A stretch of 64,000 nucleotides of DNA from Saprospiraceae bacterium. Lineage in GTDB: Bacteria > Bacteroidota > Bacteroidia > Chitinophagales > Saprospiraceae. The translations under genes and the position numbers were made by a program. Of the stretch, positions 46,285 to 54,938 are shown in pieces. Position 1 is the stretch's first letter; every line of letters begins with the position of its first letter. Below the pieces are notes generated by a model, which worked only from the letters and a program-made list of their open reading frames with translations, was not told where the DNA came from and searched no databases. The DNA is taken from assembly GCA_028279185.1 (NCBI GenBank), contig JANQSS010000027.1:124001-188000 (forward strand), in the 5' to 3' direction.

Positions 46285-47922
46285 CTAAAGCCTAGTCTTC
46301 ACACCTAATTGGGCGGAGAATGTATTTATTATATTGTCGTTGGCACTTAGACCACGGTTAAATAAATTGTAATAGACAGTCGGTTGAATAAATAAACTCG
46401 TTGACGGTGACAATTTACGCTCAACACCAAAACCCAGATCCAGCGTAAAATAGAAGTTTTCATTAAATGGTCCCCCGGCTAAGATGCCATCCGTAAATCG
46501 TTTTTTCTCGTGAACTGGTGGAGTACCCCGAGTGACAATTCCAGCCGCATTTTCTACTTCAAGTTGTTCATCATTGACCTCTTCTACTGCAATAGTTTCA
46601 ATTTCAATATTATAGTCAGCTTGTAAAGCCACATGTAAAGCCCCTCCGCCAACAACATAAGTTTGCCACTTTCCCTGATTGATATAATACGTGGCATGAA
46701 GAGGCAGTGTCGCTACATTCAATTCGATTCCTTTTAGGGTAAATTTTGTTGCCGCGAGAGTTGGATGCTTAATGAATAGTTCGATAAAATTTTGTGGATA
46801 TTGTTTTGAAGAGTACATAAAACCAGACGATAATTCGATAGGGCCTAAATCACGATGTACTAAAAAGCCTCCGCCCAAACCTGTTCGATTGGTATTATAG
46901 CCGCTTTGTTCGATTAAGTCATCGTAAGGCGTTGTTATGTGATTTAAATTAATATCCGTAAATGCTGAAATACTCCATTTCTTAGCATTGGAAATTTGGT
47001 TTGCCAAAACACGATGCTGCGCTTGTAAATCCGCTTCGTCGTATGTTACAAGTTTCGCAGACGGTATGGTCACTTTTGCAAAGTGTTGAACGTCATGCCG
47101 TTGACCAACATTTGAAATATTTCCGGGAAAGGACTTGTCGGAAACAGTCCTTTTATCCTCAGTCAGATGATTGTTTGTACTTGTTTTTGTGTCATTAATT
47201 ATTACCTCATTTATTTGAATATCCTTACTGGCAATTTCTAGGCGTTTACCTGGGACTGAGGTATCAATTGTGCCAGTCGATGCATCGTCGTCATTCACAG
47301 GTGCGTTTACATGCCGGAATGCTTCTGCAGTCGATGAGACACTGGCAGCTGTAACGCGGCTTTTAGTGGTCGAAGGATTACTCGCATGACTTGAACGACT
47401 AGGACTATTTTCGCTGACTTTTTCATGCGGCAGTACGTTCGAATAGGAATTTGAAAGTGAAGATGCATCCTTAATTGAGGCACTGTTTAATTGTGTCTGA
47501 CTAGTAACATAAACAGAACTTTCTTCCGTCTTTACTTTGTTTATCGCATGATTCGTTTCATTCTTAGATTGAGTCCAATTTTCAACTATGGCCACTGGTT
47601 GGTTTGCAACTGTCGGAATGGGTTGAGAAGAATAATTGTAGAAGGTAATAAGTGCCAGGATCATTAAAATAGCCTCTGCCGTTTTGCTAACAAAGATTTT
47701 ATTGGAAGCATACCAGGTATAATCAAGCCAGTCCTTTAGTTGTAGCCAGTGTTTGTGCTGATAAGCAACACGAACATTATTTAATTCTGCGCGAATAGCG
47801 TCATCCACTTCAGTATCACTGGACTCCATGCGGGATTGCATGTCTTCCCATGATAGTGGATTATACGGTACTTCTAGGTTTTCCAGCGCATTTTTGACTA
47901 TGTCATCGATGTGCTTATTCAT
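46285..47922 (-). CDS. Anti-sigma-like protein fused to an outer-membrane-type beta-barrel
   Basis: The 545-residue protein joins three parts. Residues 1-80 are cytosolic and hold a tandem motif: LENLEVPYNPLSWEDM (13-28) is echoed by LNNVRVAYQHKHWLQL (47-62). A single helix lies at about 82-97 (AEAILMILALITFYNY). Residues 100-315 are a Ser/Thr/Asn-rich linker. Residues 316-545 look like a beta-barrel (SAFTDINLNHI, GFLVHRDLGPIELSSGFMYSS, LFIQPTVYYNLF, closing QLGVKTRL). The gene start overlaps the sigma stop by four bases. I infer that it holds the sigma factor at the membrane and links it to the outer membrane. The barrel call is by pattern only. Confidence 0.75.
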   Translation of the reverse strand: MNKHIDDIVKNALENLEVPYNPLSWEDMQSRMESSDTEVDDAIRAELNNVRVAYQHKHWLQLKDWLDYTWYASNKIFVSKTAEAILMILALITFYNYSSQPIPTVANQPVAIVENWTQSKNETNHAINKVKTEESSVYVTSQTQLNSASIKDASSLSNSYSNVLPHEKVSENSPSRSSHASNPSTTKSRVTAASVSSTAEAFRHVNAPVNDDDASTGTIDTSVPGKRLEIASKDIQINEVIINDTKTSTNNHLTEDKRTVSDKSFPGNISNVGQRHDVQHFAKVTIPSAKLVTYDEADLQAQHRVLANQISNAKKWSISAFTDINLNHITTPYDDLIEQSGYNTNRTGLGGGFLVHRDLGPIELSSGFMYSSKQYPQNFIELFIKHPTLAATKFTLKGIELNVATLPLHATYYINQGKWQTYVVGGGALHVALQADYNIEIETIAVEEVNDEQLEVENAAGIVTRGTPPVHEKKRFTDGILAGGPFNENFYFTLDLGFGVERKLSPSTSLFIQPTVYYNLFNRGLSANDNIINTFSAQLGVKTRL

Positions 47923-48479
47923 CCGAGTGTAATTTTCTTTTGTTCGAGCAAGGCCCTCAGCTTGCTGCGAGCTTTGACTAAATTAGATCGCGAGGTGCTC
48001 TCAGAAATTCCTAACGCTTCACCGATTTCTCGGTGAGAGTATCCTTCAATGACGTAGAGATTGAATACATTTCGGTATGCCGCGGTCAATGACTGAATGG
48101 CCTCTAAAATTTCCTTTTGAGCCATTTGACTCACGGCGCCGGGGTCATTGCTACTCACGGAATAGGCTGTATCCAAATCCTCCGTTCTTCGTCTGTTCTC
48201 TTTTCGATAAAAATCAATAGCCGTGTTAACCATTATTCGTTTGATCCAACTAAACAGCGATGTTCCAGGTTTGTATTTGGCCACATACCGAAATACTTTG
48301 ATAAAACCCTCCTGCAAAATGTCGAATGCCTCTTGTTCGTTATTTGAATAACGTAAACACACCCCCATCATGGAGCTGTAATAAGCTTCATATACCTGTT
48401 GCTGCGCCCACCGTTCCTGACGGACACAGGCTTCAATTATTAATTGCTCGTCTCCTGACAATTGGATGACAATATTCAT
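47919..48479 (-). CDS. ECF (sigma-70 family) RNA polymerase sigma factor
   Basis: The 186-residue protein has region 2 (QQVYEAYYSSMMGVCLRYSNNEQEAFDILQEGFIKVF, with FSWIKRIMVNTAIDFYRKENR) and region 4 (QSLTAAYRNVFNLYVIEGYSHREIGEALGISESTSRSNLVKARSKLR). This is a typical Bacteroidota ECF factor. It overlaps the fused anti-sigma/barrel gene by ATGA. Its upstream region carries a 14-base palindrome and a possible promoter. Confidence 0.94.
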   Translation of the reverse strand: MNIVIQLSGDEQLIIEACVRQERWAQQQVYEAYYSSMMGVCLRYSNNEQEAFDILQEGFIKVFRYVAKYKPGTSLFSWIKRIMVNTAIDFYRKENRRRTEDLDTAYSVSSNDPGAVSQMAQKEILEAIQSLTAAYRNVFNLYVIEGYSHREIGEALGISESTSRSNLVKARSKLRALLEQKKITLG

Positions 48480-48490
48480 CTACAATTTTG

Positions 48491-48504
48491 TCTTTGATCA
48501 AAGA
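48491..48504. promoter_or_regulatory. Perfect 14-base palindrome upstream of the second ECF sigma gene
   Basis: TCTTTGATCAAAGA is a perfect palindrome centred on GATC, 11 bases upstream of the sigma ATG (48479). It lies between a -7-like box and the start codon, where an operator or a 5'-UTR hairpin could sit. No factor is known. Confidence 0.38.
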
Positions 48505-48507
48505 GTA

Positions 48508-48534
48508 TAAAGATAACGTATTGCCGAAAGACAA
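48508..48534 (-). promoter_or_regulatory. Candidate promoter of the second ECF sigma operon
   Basis: On the minus strand TTG (48534-48532) is followed after 16 bases by TATCTTTA (48515-48508), one mismatch from TAnnTTTG. The ATG is 28 bases further on. Confidence 0.35.
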
Positions 48535-48667
48535 TGATGCCTCTGTAGGTTGTGCTGAGCTTGCGAATTCTTGGACCCGAATTCAAATTTCACGTAATCT
48601 AAGGCAGTAAATGAGATGTGATAAACCAACATTATCATTAATACATAATCTCTAGAAGATAAAGGAT

Positions 48668-48705
48668 TTATCCTAAATTAGCCGGCTCAAATGAAATTAG
48701 GATAA
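48668..48705 (+). promoter_or_regulatory. Inverted repeat reaching the topoisomerase start codon
   Basis: TTATCCTAA (48668-48676) and TTAGGATAA (48697-48705) are perfect 9-base inverted repeats separated by 20 bases. The last base of the second arm is the A of the ATG. They could form an mRNA hairpin at the translation start or an operator. Confidence 0.4.
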
Positions 48706-51266
48706 TGAGTGATCAACCAGTAACTGAAAGAGTCTCCTTGGATAAGATGTATGAGGAGTATTTCTTGGATTACGCATCATATGTCATTTTGGAACGTGCT
48801 GTTCCCACTGCGGATGATGGATTGAAACCCGTGCAAAGGCGAATTCTATACAGCATGCGGAAGATGCACGATGGACGCTATCATAAAGTGGCGAATGTAA
48901 TTGGTCAAACGATGCAATTTCATCCGCATGGTGATGCAGCCATCGGAGCGGCCCTGGTACATCTTGGTCAAAAGAACTTATTGGTTGACTGCCAGGGGAA
49001 CTGGGGTGATATTCGGACTGGTGATTCCGCTGCTGCTCCCAGATATATCGAGGCAAGATTAACGCCACTGGCATTGGACATTTTATTTAATGCAGAAACA
49101 ACGGAGTGGCAGTTATCGTATGATGGTCGGAATAAGGAGCCGATTAATCTACCTGCGAAATTCCCATTAGTGCTGGCACAAGGAGTCGATGGTATTGCAG
49201 TTGGTTTATCAACTAAAATTATGCCGCATAATTTTATCGAGTTGATTAAGGCTTCGATAAAAATATTGCAAGACAAACGGGTAAAAATATATCCGGACTT
49301 CTTGACAGGAGGGCTTGCCGATGTCAGTGATTATCAAGATGGAAAACGCGGTGGAAAAATAAAGGTACGCGCCCTAATAGAAAAGAAAGACAAAAGCACA
49401 CTTGTCATTCGGGAATTACCTTATGGAGTAACCACGACTCAGTTAATTGACTCTATCCTAAAAGCTAATGACAAGGGAAAAATTAAAATTAAAAAAGTAA
49501 GTGACAATACGGCTAAAGATATCGAAATTGTAGTGGAGCTTGCTAGTGGAATGTCTCCAGACGTCAGTATTGATGCGCTGTACGCCTTTACAAATTGCGA
49601 GGTGAGTATTTCGCCAAATGCCTGTGTAATTGTTGACAATAAGCCACATTTTTTATCGGTCGTGGATATATTGAAACACTCAACTGAACAAACCAAAAGA
49701 TTACTTGGACGTGAGTTAGAAATCAGGAAAAATGACTTAGAAGAAAAATGGCATTTTTCTAGTTTGGAAAAAATATTTATTCAAGAACGAATTTACCGAG
49801 ATATAGAAGAGTGTGAAAGCTGGGAAGAAGTTTTGAAAGCTGTTACAATAGGATTACACAAGTTTGTAAAGACACCGGACAATAAACGACCAAAAACGAA
49901 AAAACTTGAACTAAAGCGCAGTATTACGGAGGACGACGTTACGCGTTTAACAGAAGTTAAAATAAAGCGAATATCTAAATACAACGTCTTTAAGGCTGAA
50001 GAGGCTTTACAAAAGTTGCTTGAAGAATTAGATCAAGTGAATTATGATCTGGCCCACTTAACAGCGTATTCCATTGCCTTTTATGAAATGCTGCTTTCTA
50101 AATATGGCAAAGGACGAGAGCGAAAAACTAAGTTGTCCTCTTTCGAGGCAATAAAAGCTCAACAAGTTGTTGTGAATAATACGACACTTTACGTCAATCG
50201 AAAAGAAGGGTTTATTGGCTATGGTCTTAAAAAGGATGAAGAAGTCGGACCTTGTTCTGATTTGGATGATATCTTAGTTATTCGTAAAGACGGCAAATTA
50301 GTTGTGAGCAAGATTACAGAAAAGAACTTTGTCGGGAAGAATATTTTGCATGTAGCTGTTTGGAAAAAGGGAGATAATCGAACGACGTATAATTTGATTT
50401 ATCGCGACGGTTTCGGAGGTAAGAGTATGGTAAAAAGATTTCAAGTCACGGCTATAACACGGGATAAAGAGTATGCTTTAACAGCTGGAAAGGAAAAGTC
50501 TGCTGTTCATTATCTTTCTATCAATCCAAATGGTGAAGCGGAAATCGTGGATGTCAAGTTGTCTCCTGCCAGTCGTGCACGAATAAAGGAATTTGAGTTC
50601 GATTTTTCTGATCTGGCTATAAAGGGTCGTGGGAGTAAGGGGAATACACTGACAAAGTACGCGATAAAATCCGTTCGAAAAATTAGTGACGGAGAATCGA
50701 CTTTGGATGCATTAAAATATTATGTGGATAAAACTACCGGCCGAATTAAGACAGAAGAGAGTGATATTTATTTGGGTGCATTCCATCCCGAAGATATTTG
50801 CATGGCAATTTATTTGGATGGTACGTATGAGCTCATAAAACCAGTTGAAAATCGTAAGATCGATATTAAGAAAATGGCCCACATGGGTAAATTCGATGAA
50901 AAAGTTATTATCAGCTTAATTTATTTTGATGGCCATAAAAAATGGACGATGGTAAAACGGTTTAATATTGAAACCACAGCTCTCGATCAGCGATTTTCCG
51001 CTATTTCAGACCATGAAAAGTCAGCGCTTCTCTTTGCGTCGGTAAACCCCCGTCCGAGCGTCCAATACAGTTACACCTCCAAAAAAGGAAAAATTACGGA
51101 CGTCGTACATATCCATGATTTTATTGATGTCAAAGGTTGGAAGGCGTTGGGTAATCGACTCGCAGATAAGAAGGTTAAAATTGGAAAAATCGTAAAACAA
51201 AAAACACTGAAACCTGGCGATTCAGTGGAGTTCGATTTGGATGGTGAGCAAGGACAACTTTTTTAA
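48705..51266 (+). CDS. parC: DNA topoisomerase IV subunit A (type IIA topoisomerase A subunit)
   Basis: The 853-residue protein is the DNA-breaking subunit of a type II topoisomerase. The N-terminal tower opens EYFLDYASYVILERAVPTADDGLKPVQRRILY, and the catalytic tyrosine is Tyr114 in AAPRYIEARL. PHGDAAIGAALV and GLSTKIMPHNF are conserved winged-helix and tower motifs. A C-terminal beta-pinwheel follows from about residue 500. The divergence from GyrA and the length fit the Bacteroidota ParC-like subunit, which acts in chromosome decatenation. The B subunit gene is not in the window. Confidence 0.9.
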   Translation: MSDQPVTERVSLDKMYEEYFLDYASYVILERAVPTADDGLKPVQRRILYSMRKMHDGRYHKVANVIGQTMQFHPHGDAAIGAALVHLGQKNLLVDCQGNWGDIRTGDSAAAPRYIEARLTPLALDILFNAETTEWQLSYDGRNKEPINLPAKFPLVLAQGVDGIAVGLSTKIMPHNFIELIKASIKILQDKRVKIYPDFLTGGLADVSDYQDGKRGGKIKVRALIEKKDKSTLVIRELPYGVTTTQLIDSILKANDKGKIKIKKVSDNTAKDIEIVVELASGMSPDVSIDALYAFTNCEVSISPNACVIVDNKPHFLSVVDILKHSTEQTKRLLGRELEIRKNDLEEKWHFSSLEKIFIQERIYRDIEECESWEEVLKAVTIGLHKFVKTPDNKRPKTKKLELKRSITEDDVTRLTEVKIKRISKYNVFKAEEALQKLLEELDQVNYDLAHLTAYSIAFYEMLLSKYGKGRERKTKLSSFEAIKAQQVVVNNTTLYVNRKEGFIGYGLKKDEEVGPCSDLDDILVIRKDGKLVVSKITEKNFVGKNILHVAVWKKGDNRTTYNLIYRDGFGGKSMVKRFQVTAITRDKEYALTAGKEKSAVHYLSINPNGEAEIVDVKLSPASRARIKEFEFDFSDLAIKGRGSKGNTLTKYAIKSVRKISDGESTLDALKYYVDKTTGRIKTEESDIYLGAFHPEDICMAIYLDGTYELIKPVENRKIDIKKMAHMGKFDEKVIISLIYFDGHKKWTMVKRFNIETTALDQRFSAISDHEKSALLFASVNPRPSVQYSYTSKKGKITDVVHIHDFIDVKGWKALGNRLADKKVKIGKIVKQKTLKPGDSVEFDLDGEQGQLF

Positions 51267-51303
51267 TGATTGAATAGCACAACAGCTAATAATTGTCTCA
51301 TTG

Positions 51304-51351
51304 TAGACAACGAAATCGTCCTACCCCCTTTTCATGGGGCGTCTATTTTTT
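51304..51351 (+). terminator. Possible terminator after parC
   Basis: TAGAC and GTCTA enclose an inner CCCC ... GGGG stem, followed by a run of six T bases. The stem is interrupted, so strength is uncertain. It lies between parC and a decayed gene on the same strand. Confidence 0.5.
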
Positions 51352-51412
51352 GGACAAGTTTATTTTTCAGTTGATTTTTTGGTTAAAATAAATATCAATT
51401 AAAAGCTGAGTT

Positions 51413-51930
51413 ATGAAAAGGGCAATAATGATATTTCCAATTGCAATGATTTTATTTCTAACGTTTTGCAAAAAATTGCATGCGCAGGAACCTTCTGCCA
51501 TACTGGACATGGAAAGTACTTCGCAAGGTGCACTCCTTCCGAGAATGACGTCTGCCGAACGGTTAGCTATTGCGAATCCTGCGAACAGTTTGACCGTTTA
51601 TGACTTGGATACAAAATCATACTGGTTCTATCGGCTTAATGAATGGGTCAACTTGAAAGAAAACCCAAAGACCTTTGGAGGGGCGCGAACAATATGTCCG
51701 TACCTATCCCTTCTCCAGGAACGATTACCAGTTCAATTGACCTGACATCGACAGAAGATATTTCCCCCGCAACCTCGATTGAAGTGTGTTTGACAATTGG
51801 TCATACCTGAACCATCGAAAACTTGGAAAGCTGCATGGCCGAGATTGAACGCCATCAAAATGAACTCAGCGCATTTTTGACAAAGTTTTTTGCTGAGAAT
51901 ACTCAGGTGTCGTTGGAAGATCGAGACTGA
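51413..51930 (+). pseudogene. Decayed gene for a secreted protein with tail-fibre-like head and P-domain-like region
   Basis: The first frame encodes a signal peptide (MILFLTFCKKLHAQ) and the common module AILDMESTSQGALLPRMTSAERLAIANP ... GLTVYDLD-like. It then drifts out of frame at a run of G (51680-51683). Adding one G restores FGGGANNMSVPIPSPGTITSSIDL and a stretch ending CLTIGHT that resembles a proprotein-convertase P domain. That frame then meets TGA at 51808-51810, where an aromatic residue is normal. Beyond it the same frame continues (ENLESCMAEIERHQNELSAFL) to TGA at 51928. One frameshift plus one nonsense change, with a shortened end, indicates a pseudogene. A sequencing error would explain only one of the two. 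Confidence 0.72.
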
Positions 51931-51982
51931 AAATGGCGCTCCATTTATTGGGAATTTGACTGTCTTGAGGTGACCATTTTCT

Positions 51983-51990
51983 TATCTTCG
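51983..51990 (+). promoter_or_regulatory. Candidate -7-like box for the enoyl-CoA hydratase operon
   Basis: TATCTTCG, one mismatch from TAnnTTTG, ends 19 bases before the ATG at 52010. A TTG is at 51965-51967, 15 bases upstream of the box. Confidence 0.33.
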
Positions 51991-52009
51991 CAGCCAAATC
52001 ACCACCTCA

Positions 52010-52780
52010 ATGAGCGGAATAGAATCAGGAAGCGTCACCAGTTTGACAGATCAAGGCATTTGTCGCATAAACTTTGAACATCCATCGCATAATTCGTTGC
52101 CCGGGAAGTTATTGGCGGAGCTTACAACCGCTATAAACGATGCAGACACAAATGGTGATGTGCATGTCATAATACTTCAGAGTTCGGGTGACAGAACGTT
52201 TTGCGCAGGTGCCAGTTTTGATGAACTAATCGCTATCGAAGATGAGATAACCGGCAAGCAGTTTTTTATGGGATTCGCTAACGTTATCAATGCTTGTCGC
52301 AAATGTTCAAAACTAATCATAGGACGAGTGCAGGGAAAAGCCGTTGGTGGAGGAGTTGGGTTGGCTTCAGCCACCGACATCTGTTTTGGAACGAAATATT
52401 CTGCTATTAAATTGAGTGAGTTGGCCGTAGGAATCGGGCCGTTTGTTGTTGGACCTGCTGTTCAACGTAAACTGGGCTTAGCTGCATTTTCACAGTTGGC
52501 GATTGATGCCCGGACTTGGCAAAATGCCTATTGGGCCCGCGATAAAGGTTTGTATGCCGAGGTTTTTGACTCTATTTTTGACATGGACGAGGCCATTTAT
52601 AAGTTGGCTCAGGAATTAAAGGACTCAAACCCCGCTGCACGTTCCGCCTTGAAAGAGACTTTTTGGGAAGGTACCAATCATTGGGATTCGCTTTTAGAAT
52701 CGCGCGCAGAAGAAAGTGGTCGCCTCATTTTATCGCCATTTTCAAAAGGTGCTATTGCTAAGTTTAAATCGAAAGGATAA
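52010..52780 (+). CDS. Enoyl-CoA hydratase/isomerase family protein (methylglutaconyl-CoA hydratase-like)
   Basis: The 256-residue crotonase has INFEHPSHNSLP, the CoA/oxyanion segment DRTFCAGASFDEL, the second oxyanion loop GRVQGKAVGGGVGLASATDI and ALS-like KLSELAVGIGP, whose Glu is in the catalytic position. This pattern fits a hydratase of branched-chain amino-acid breakdown, such as methylglutaconyl-CoA hydratase. The E1 gene follows three bases downstream, which supports branched-chain oxoacid metabolism. Specificity is inferred from context. Confidence 0.83.
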   Translation: MSGIESGSVTSLTDQGICRINFEHPSHNSLPGKLLAELTTAINDADTNGDVHVIILQSSGDRTFCAGASFDELIAIEDEITGKQFFMGFANVINACRKCSKLIIGRVQGKAVGGGVGLASATDICFGTKYSAIKLSELAVGIGPFVVGPAVQRKLGLAAFSQLAIDARTWQNAYWARDKGLYAEVFDSIFDMDEAIYKLAQELKDSNPAARSALKETFWEGTNHWDSLLESRAEESGRLILSPFSKGAIAKFKSKG

Positions 52781-52783
52781 CAC

Positions 52784-54853
52784 ATGCACGAAGCGCAAGC
52801 GTCAAATCAATTGAATAAAATTCAGCAAGCCTTCACTATTATGTGCAAGGCCAAGACCATGACTGAAGTCTATGAGAAGAACTTCAAAACGGTAAGCAAA
52901 TACGTTCATGCTACATCAAGAGGACATGAAGCTATCCAGATAGCCATGGGTCTGGCACTTAAGTCCTGTGACTATTTGTCCGCCTATTATCGGGATGATG
53001 CCATGTTGCTGAGCATCGGCATGACGCCATACGAATTGATGTTGCAACTGATGGCAAAACGCGACGATCCTTTTTCAGGAGGAAGAACCTATTATTCTCA
53101 CCCAAGTTTGCGAGACCCAGACAAAGTACAAATAACACATCAATCTTCGGCTACAGGAATGCAGGCCATTCCTTCTACCGGGATTGCGCTTGGCATACAG
53201 TATAGAGAACGTCAGAATTTGACTCAAATGTTCAGGGGTGAACGGCCCGTTGTCGTTTGTTCCTTAGGTGATGCATCCGTTACTGAAGGGGAAGTTGCTG
53301 AGGCTTTTCAGATGGCGGCCCTTCGACAATTACCAATTATTTATTTGGTGCAGGACAATGGCTGGGACATAAGCGCGACAAAAGAAGAAACGCGTGCTAT
53401 GGATGCATTTGAGTACGCAGGTGGCTTTAAGGGTCTGGGGCGAATACGCGTAGATGGTACAAACTATTTGGAATGCCAGCGTACATTGTCTGATGTGGTG
53501 GAGCAGGTACGATCCGAGCGCAAACCTTTTGTTGTTCATGCATCCGTACCGCTGCTCAATCATCACACATCCGGTGTACGTATGGAATGGTATCGCGATG
53601 ATCTGGAAGAGCATAAATTGCAGGATCCGTACCCTAAGTTGAAAACGTTTCTTATTGACGAATTGGACATAAGTCCGAAGGATATACATGATGAGGAGCA
53701 AAGAATATTGAAAGAAATCGAAGCGGATTATGGACGAGCTTTGATCGCAGAAGATCCCAGACCTGAGGATCTGTATACATTCGATTTGGCTCCTACACCT
53801 ATAACGGAAGAAAAAGGAGAGCGCTCGCCTGCTGGAAAAGATAAAGCGGTCATGGTTGACTCGGCTCTATATGCCATTAGGGAATTGATGGAAAAACACG
53901 AGGATTGTCTTTTGTATGGTCAAGATGTCGGAGGTCGATTAGGTGGTGTTTTTCGGGAGGCGGCCACGCTTGCCCAGCAATTCGGAGACAATCGCGTTTT
54001 TAATACCCCTATTCAAGAGGCATTTATAGTTGGTAGTACGGTGGGCATGTCGGCTGTTGGCCTTAAGCCAATAGTAGAGGTGCAATTTGCAGATTACATT
54101 TGGCCTGGGTTAAATCAACTATTCACGGAGGTTAGCCGGTCGTACTATTTATCAAATGGCAAATGGCCGGTTAGTATGATATTGCGCGTGCCGATTGGTG
54201 CTTATGGGAGCGGGGGGCCTTATCATAGTTCAAGCGTAGAGTCCGTCGTTTGTAATATTCGCGGAATTAAAATTATCTATCCATCAACAGGTGCTGATCT
54301 GAAAGGCCTGATGAAAGCAGCGTTTTATGACCCAAATCCAGTCGTCATATTTGAACATAAGGGACTCTATTGGTCAAAGGTACCTGGCACCGATGCGGCA
54401 ATGACCGTTGAACCCGATGAGAATTATATTATTCCAATTGGCAAAGCAAGAATCGTGCAATCAGCTGATTTTTCAAATGATCAATCCAGCTTAACGGTTA
54501 TATCTTATGGTATGGGCGTACATTGGTCATTGGTAGCTTCGCGAAACTTCAAGGATAGAATTGAAATTGTTGATTTGCGATCACTCGCGCCTTTGGACAC
54601 AGAAGCTATATTTTCAAGTGTAAAAAAGCATCATAGGGTGCTGGTAGTAACCGAAGAACCTGTAGATAATACATTTGCACAAAGTATTGCCGCGCGTATT
54701 CAAGAAAACTGTTTCGAACAATTGGACGCCCCTGTGCGGACAATCGGATCAGAAAATATGCCCGCTATACCATTAAATGAAACATTGGAAAAAACTATGG
54801 TGTTAAATGCGGAACGCGTTCAATCGGCGATGAAAGAATTATTAGCATATTAG
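52784..54853 (+). CDS. Fused alpha-beta E1 component of a 2-oxoacid dehydrogenase (branched-chain type)
   Basis: The 689-residue protein carries both E1 halves on one chain. The alpha part (residues 1 to about 330) has SRGHEAIQIAMG, YYRDDAMLLSIGM and the thiamin-diphosphate motif GDASVTEGEVAEAFQMAAL ... VQDN. The beta part (from about 350) has YGQDVGGRLGGVFREA, NTPIQEAFIVGSTVGMS and LRVPIGAYGSGGPYHSSSVES. E1 decarboxylates the oxoacid and passes the acyl group to E2. Fusion of alpha and beta is common in Bacteroidota. The substrate is likely 2-oxoisovalerate and relatives, but acetoin- or pyruvate-type use cannot be excluded. E2 and E3 are not in the window. Confidence 0.88.
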   Translation: MHEAQASNQLNKIQQAFTIMCKAKTMTEVYEKNFKTVSKYVHATSRGHEAIQIAMGLALKSCDYLSAYYRDDAMLLSIGMTPYELMLQLMAKRDDPFSGGRTYYSHPSLRDPDKVQITHQSSATGMQAIPSTGIALGIQYRERQNLTQMFRGERPVVVCSLGDASVTEGEVAEAFQMAALRQLPIIYLVQDNGWDISATKEETRAMDAFEYAGGFKGLGRIRVDGTNYLECQRTLSDVVEQVRSERKPFVVHASVPLLNHHTSGVRMEWYRDDLEEHKLQDPYPKLKTFLIDELDISPKDIHDEEQRILKEIEADYGRALIAEDPRPEDLYTFDLAPTPITEEKGERSPAGKDKAVMVDSALYAIRELMEKHEDCLLYGQDVGGRLGGVFREAATLAQQFGDNRVFNTPIQEAFIVGSTVGMSAVGLKPIVEVQFADYIWPGLNQLFTEVSRSYYLSNGKWPVSMILRVPIGAYGSGGPYHSSSVESVVCNIRGIKIIYPSTGADLKGLMKAAFYDPNPVVIFEHKGLYWSKVPGTDAAMTVEPDENYIIPIGKARIVQSADFSNDQSSLTVISYGMGVHWSLVASRNFKDRIEIVDLRSLAPLDTEAIFSSVKKHHRVLVVTEEPVDNTFAQSIAARIQENCFEQLDAPVRTIGSENMPAIPLNETLEKTMVLNAERVQSAMKELLAY

Positions 54854-54872
54854 AAATAAGAAATAGAGTAGC

Positions 54873-54932
54873 TTACTAAGTAAAAAAGCCCGTTGAAATT
54901 ATTCAACAGGCTTTTTGCTTTTTACTTAGTAA
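54873..54932. terminator. Bidirectional terminator between convergent genes
   Basis: The core is AAAAAGCCCGTTGAA / TTCAACAGGCTTTTT with flanking TTACTAAGTAAAAA and TTTTTACTTAGTAA arms, so A and T tracts lie on both sides. It serves the E1 gene and the convergent T9SS hydrolase-like gene. Confidence 0.9.
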
Positions 54933-54938
54933 CTGTTA

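Noticed and set aside
51808..51810. TGA read as tryptophan or a recoded stop
   Set aside because: TGA ends ordinary genes in the window (mqnA and the sigma gene at 47919), so recoding is not supported; a nonsense change fits better.
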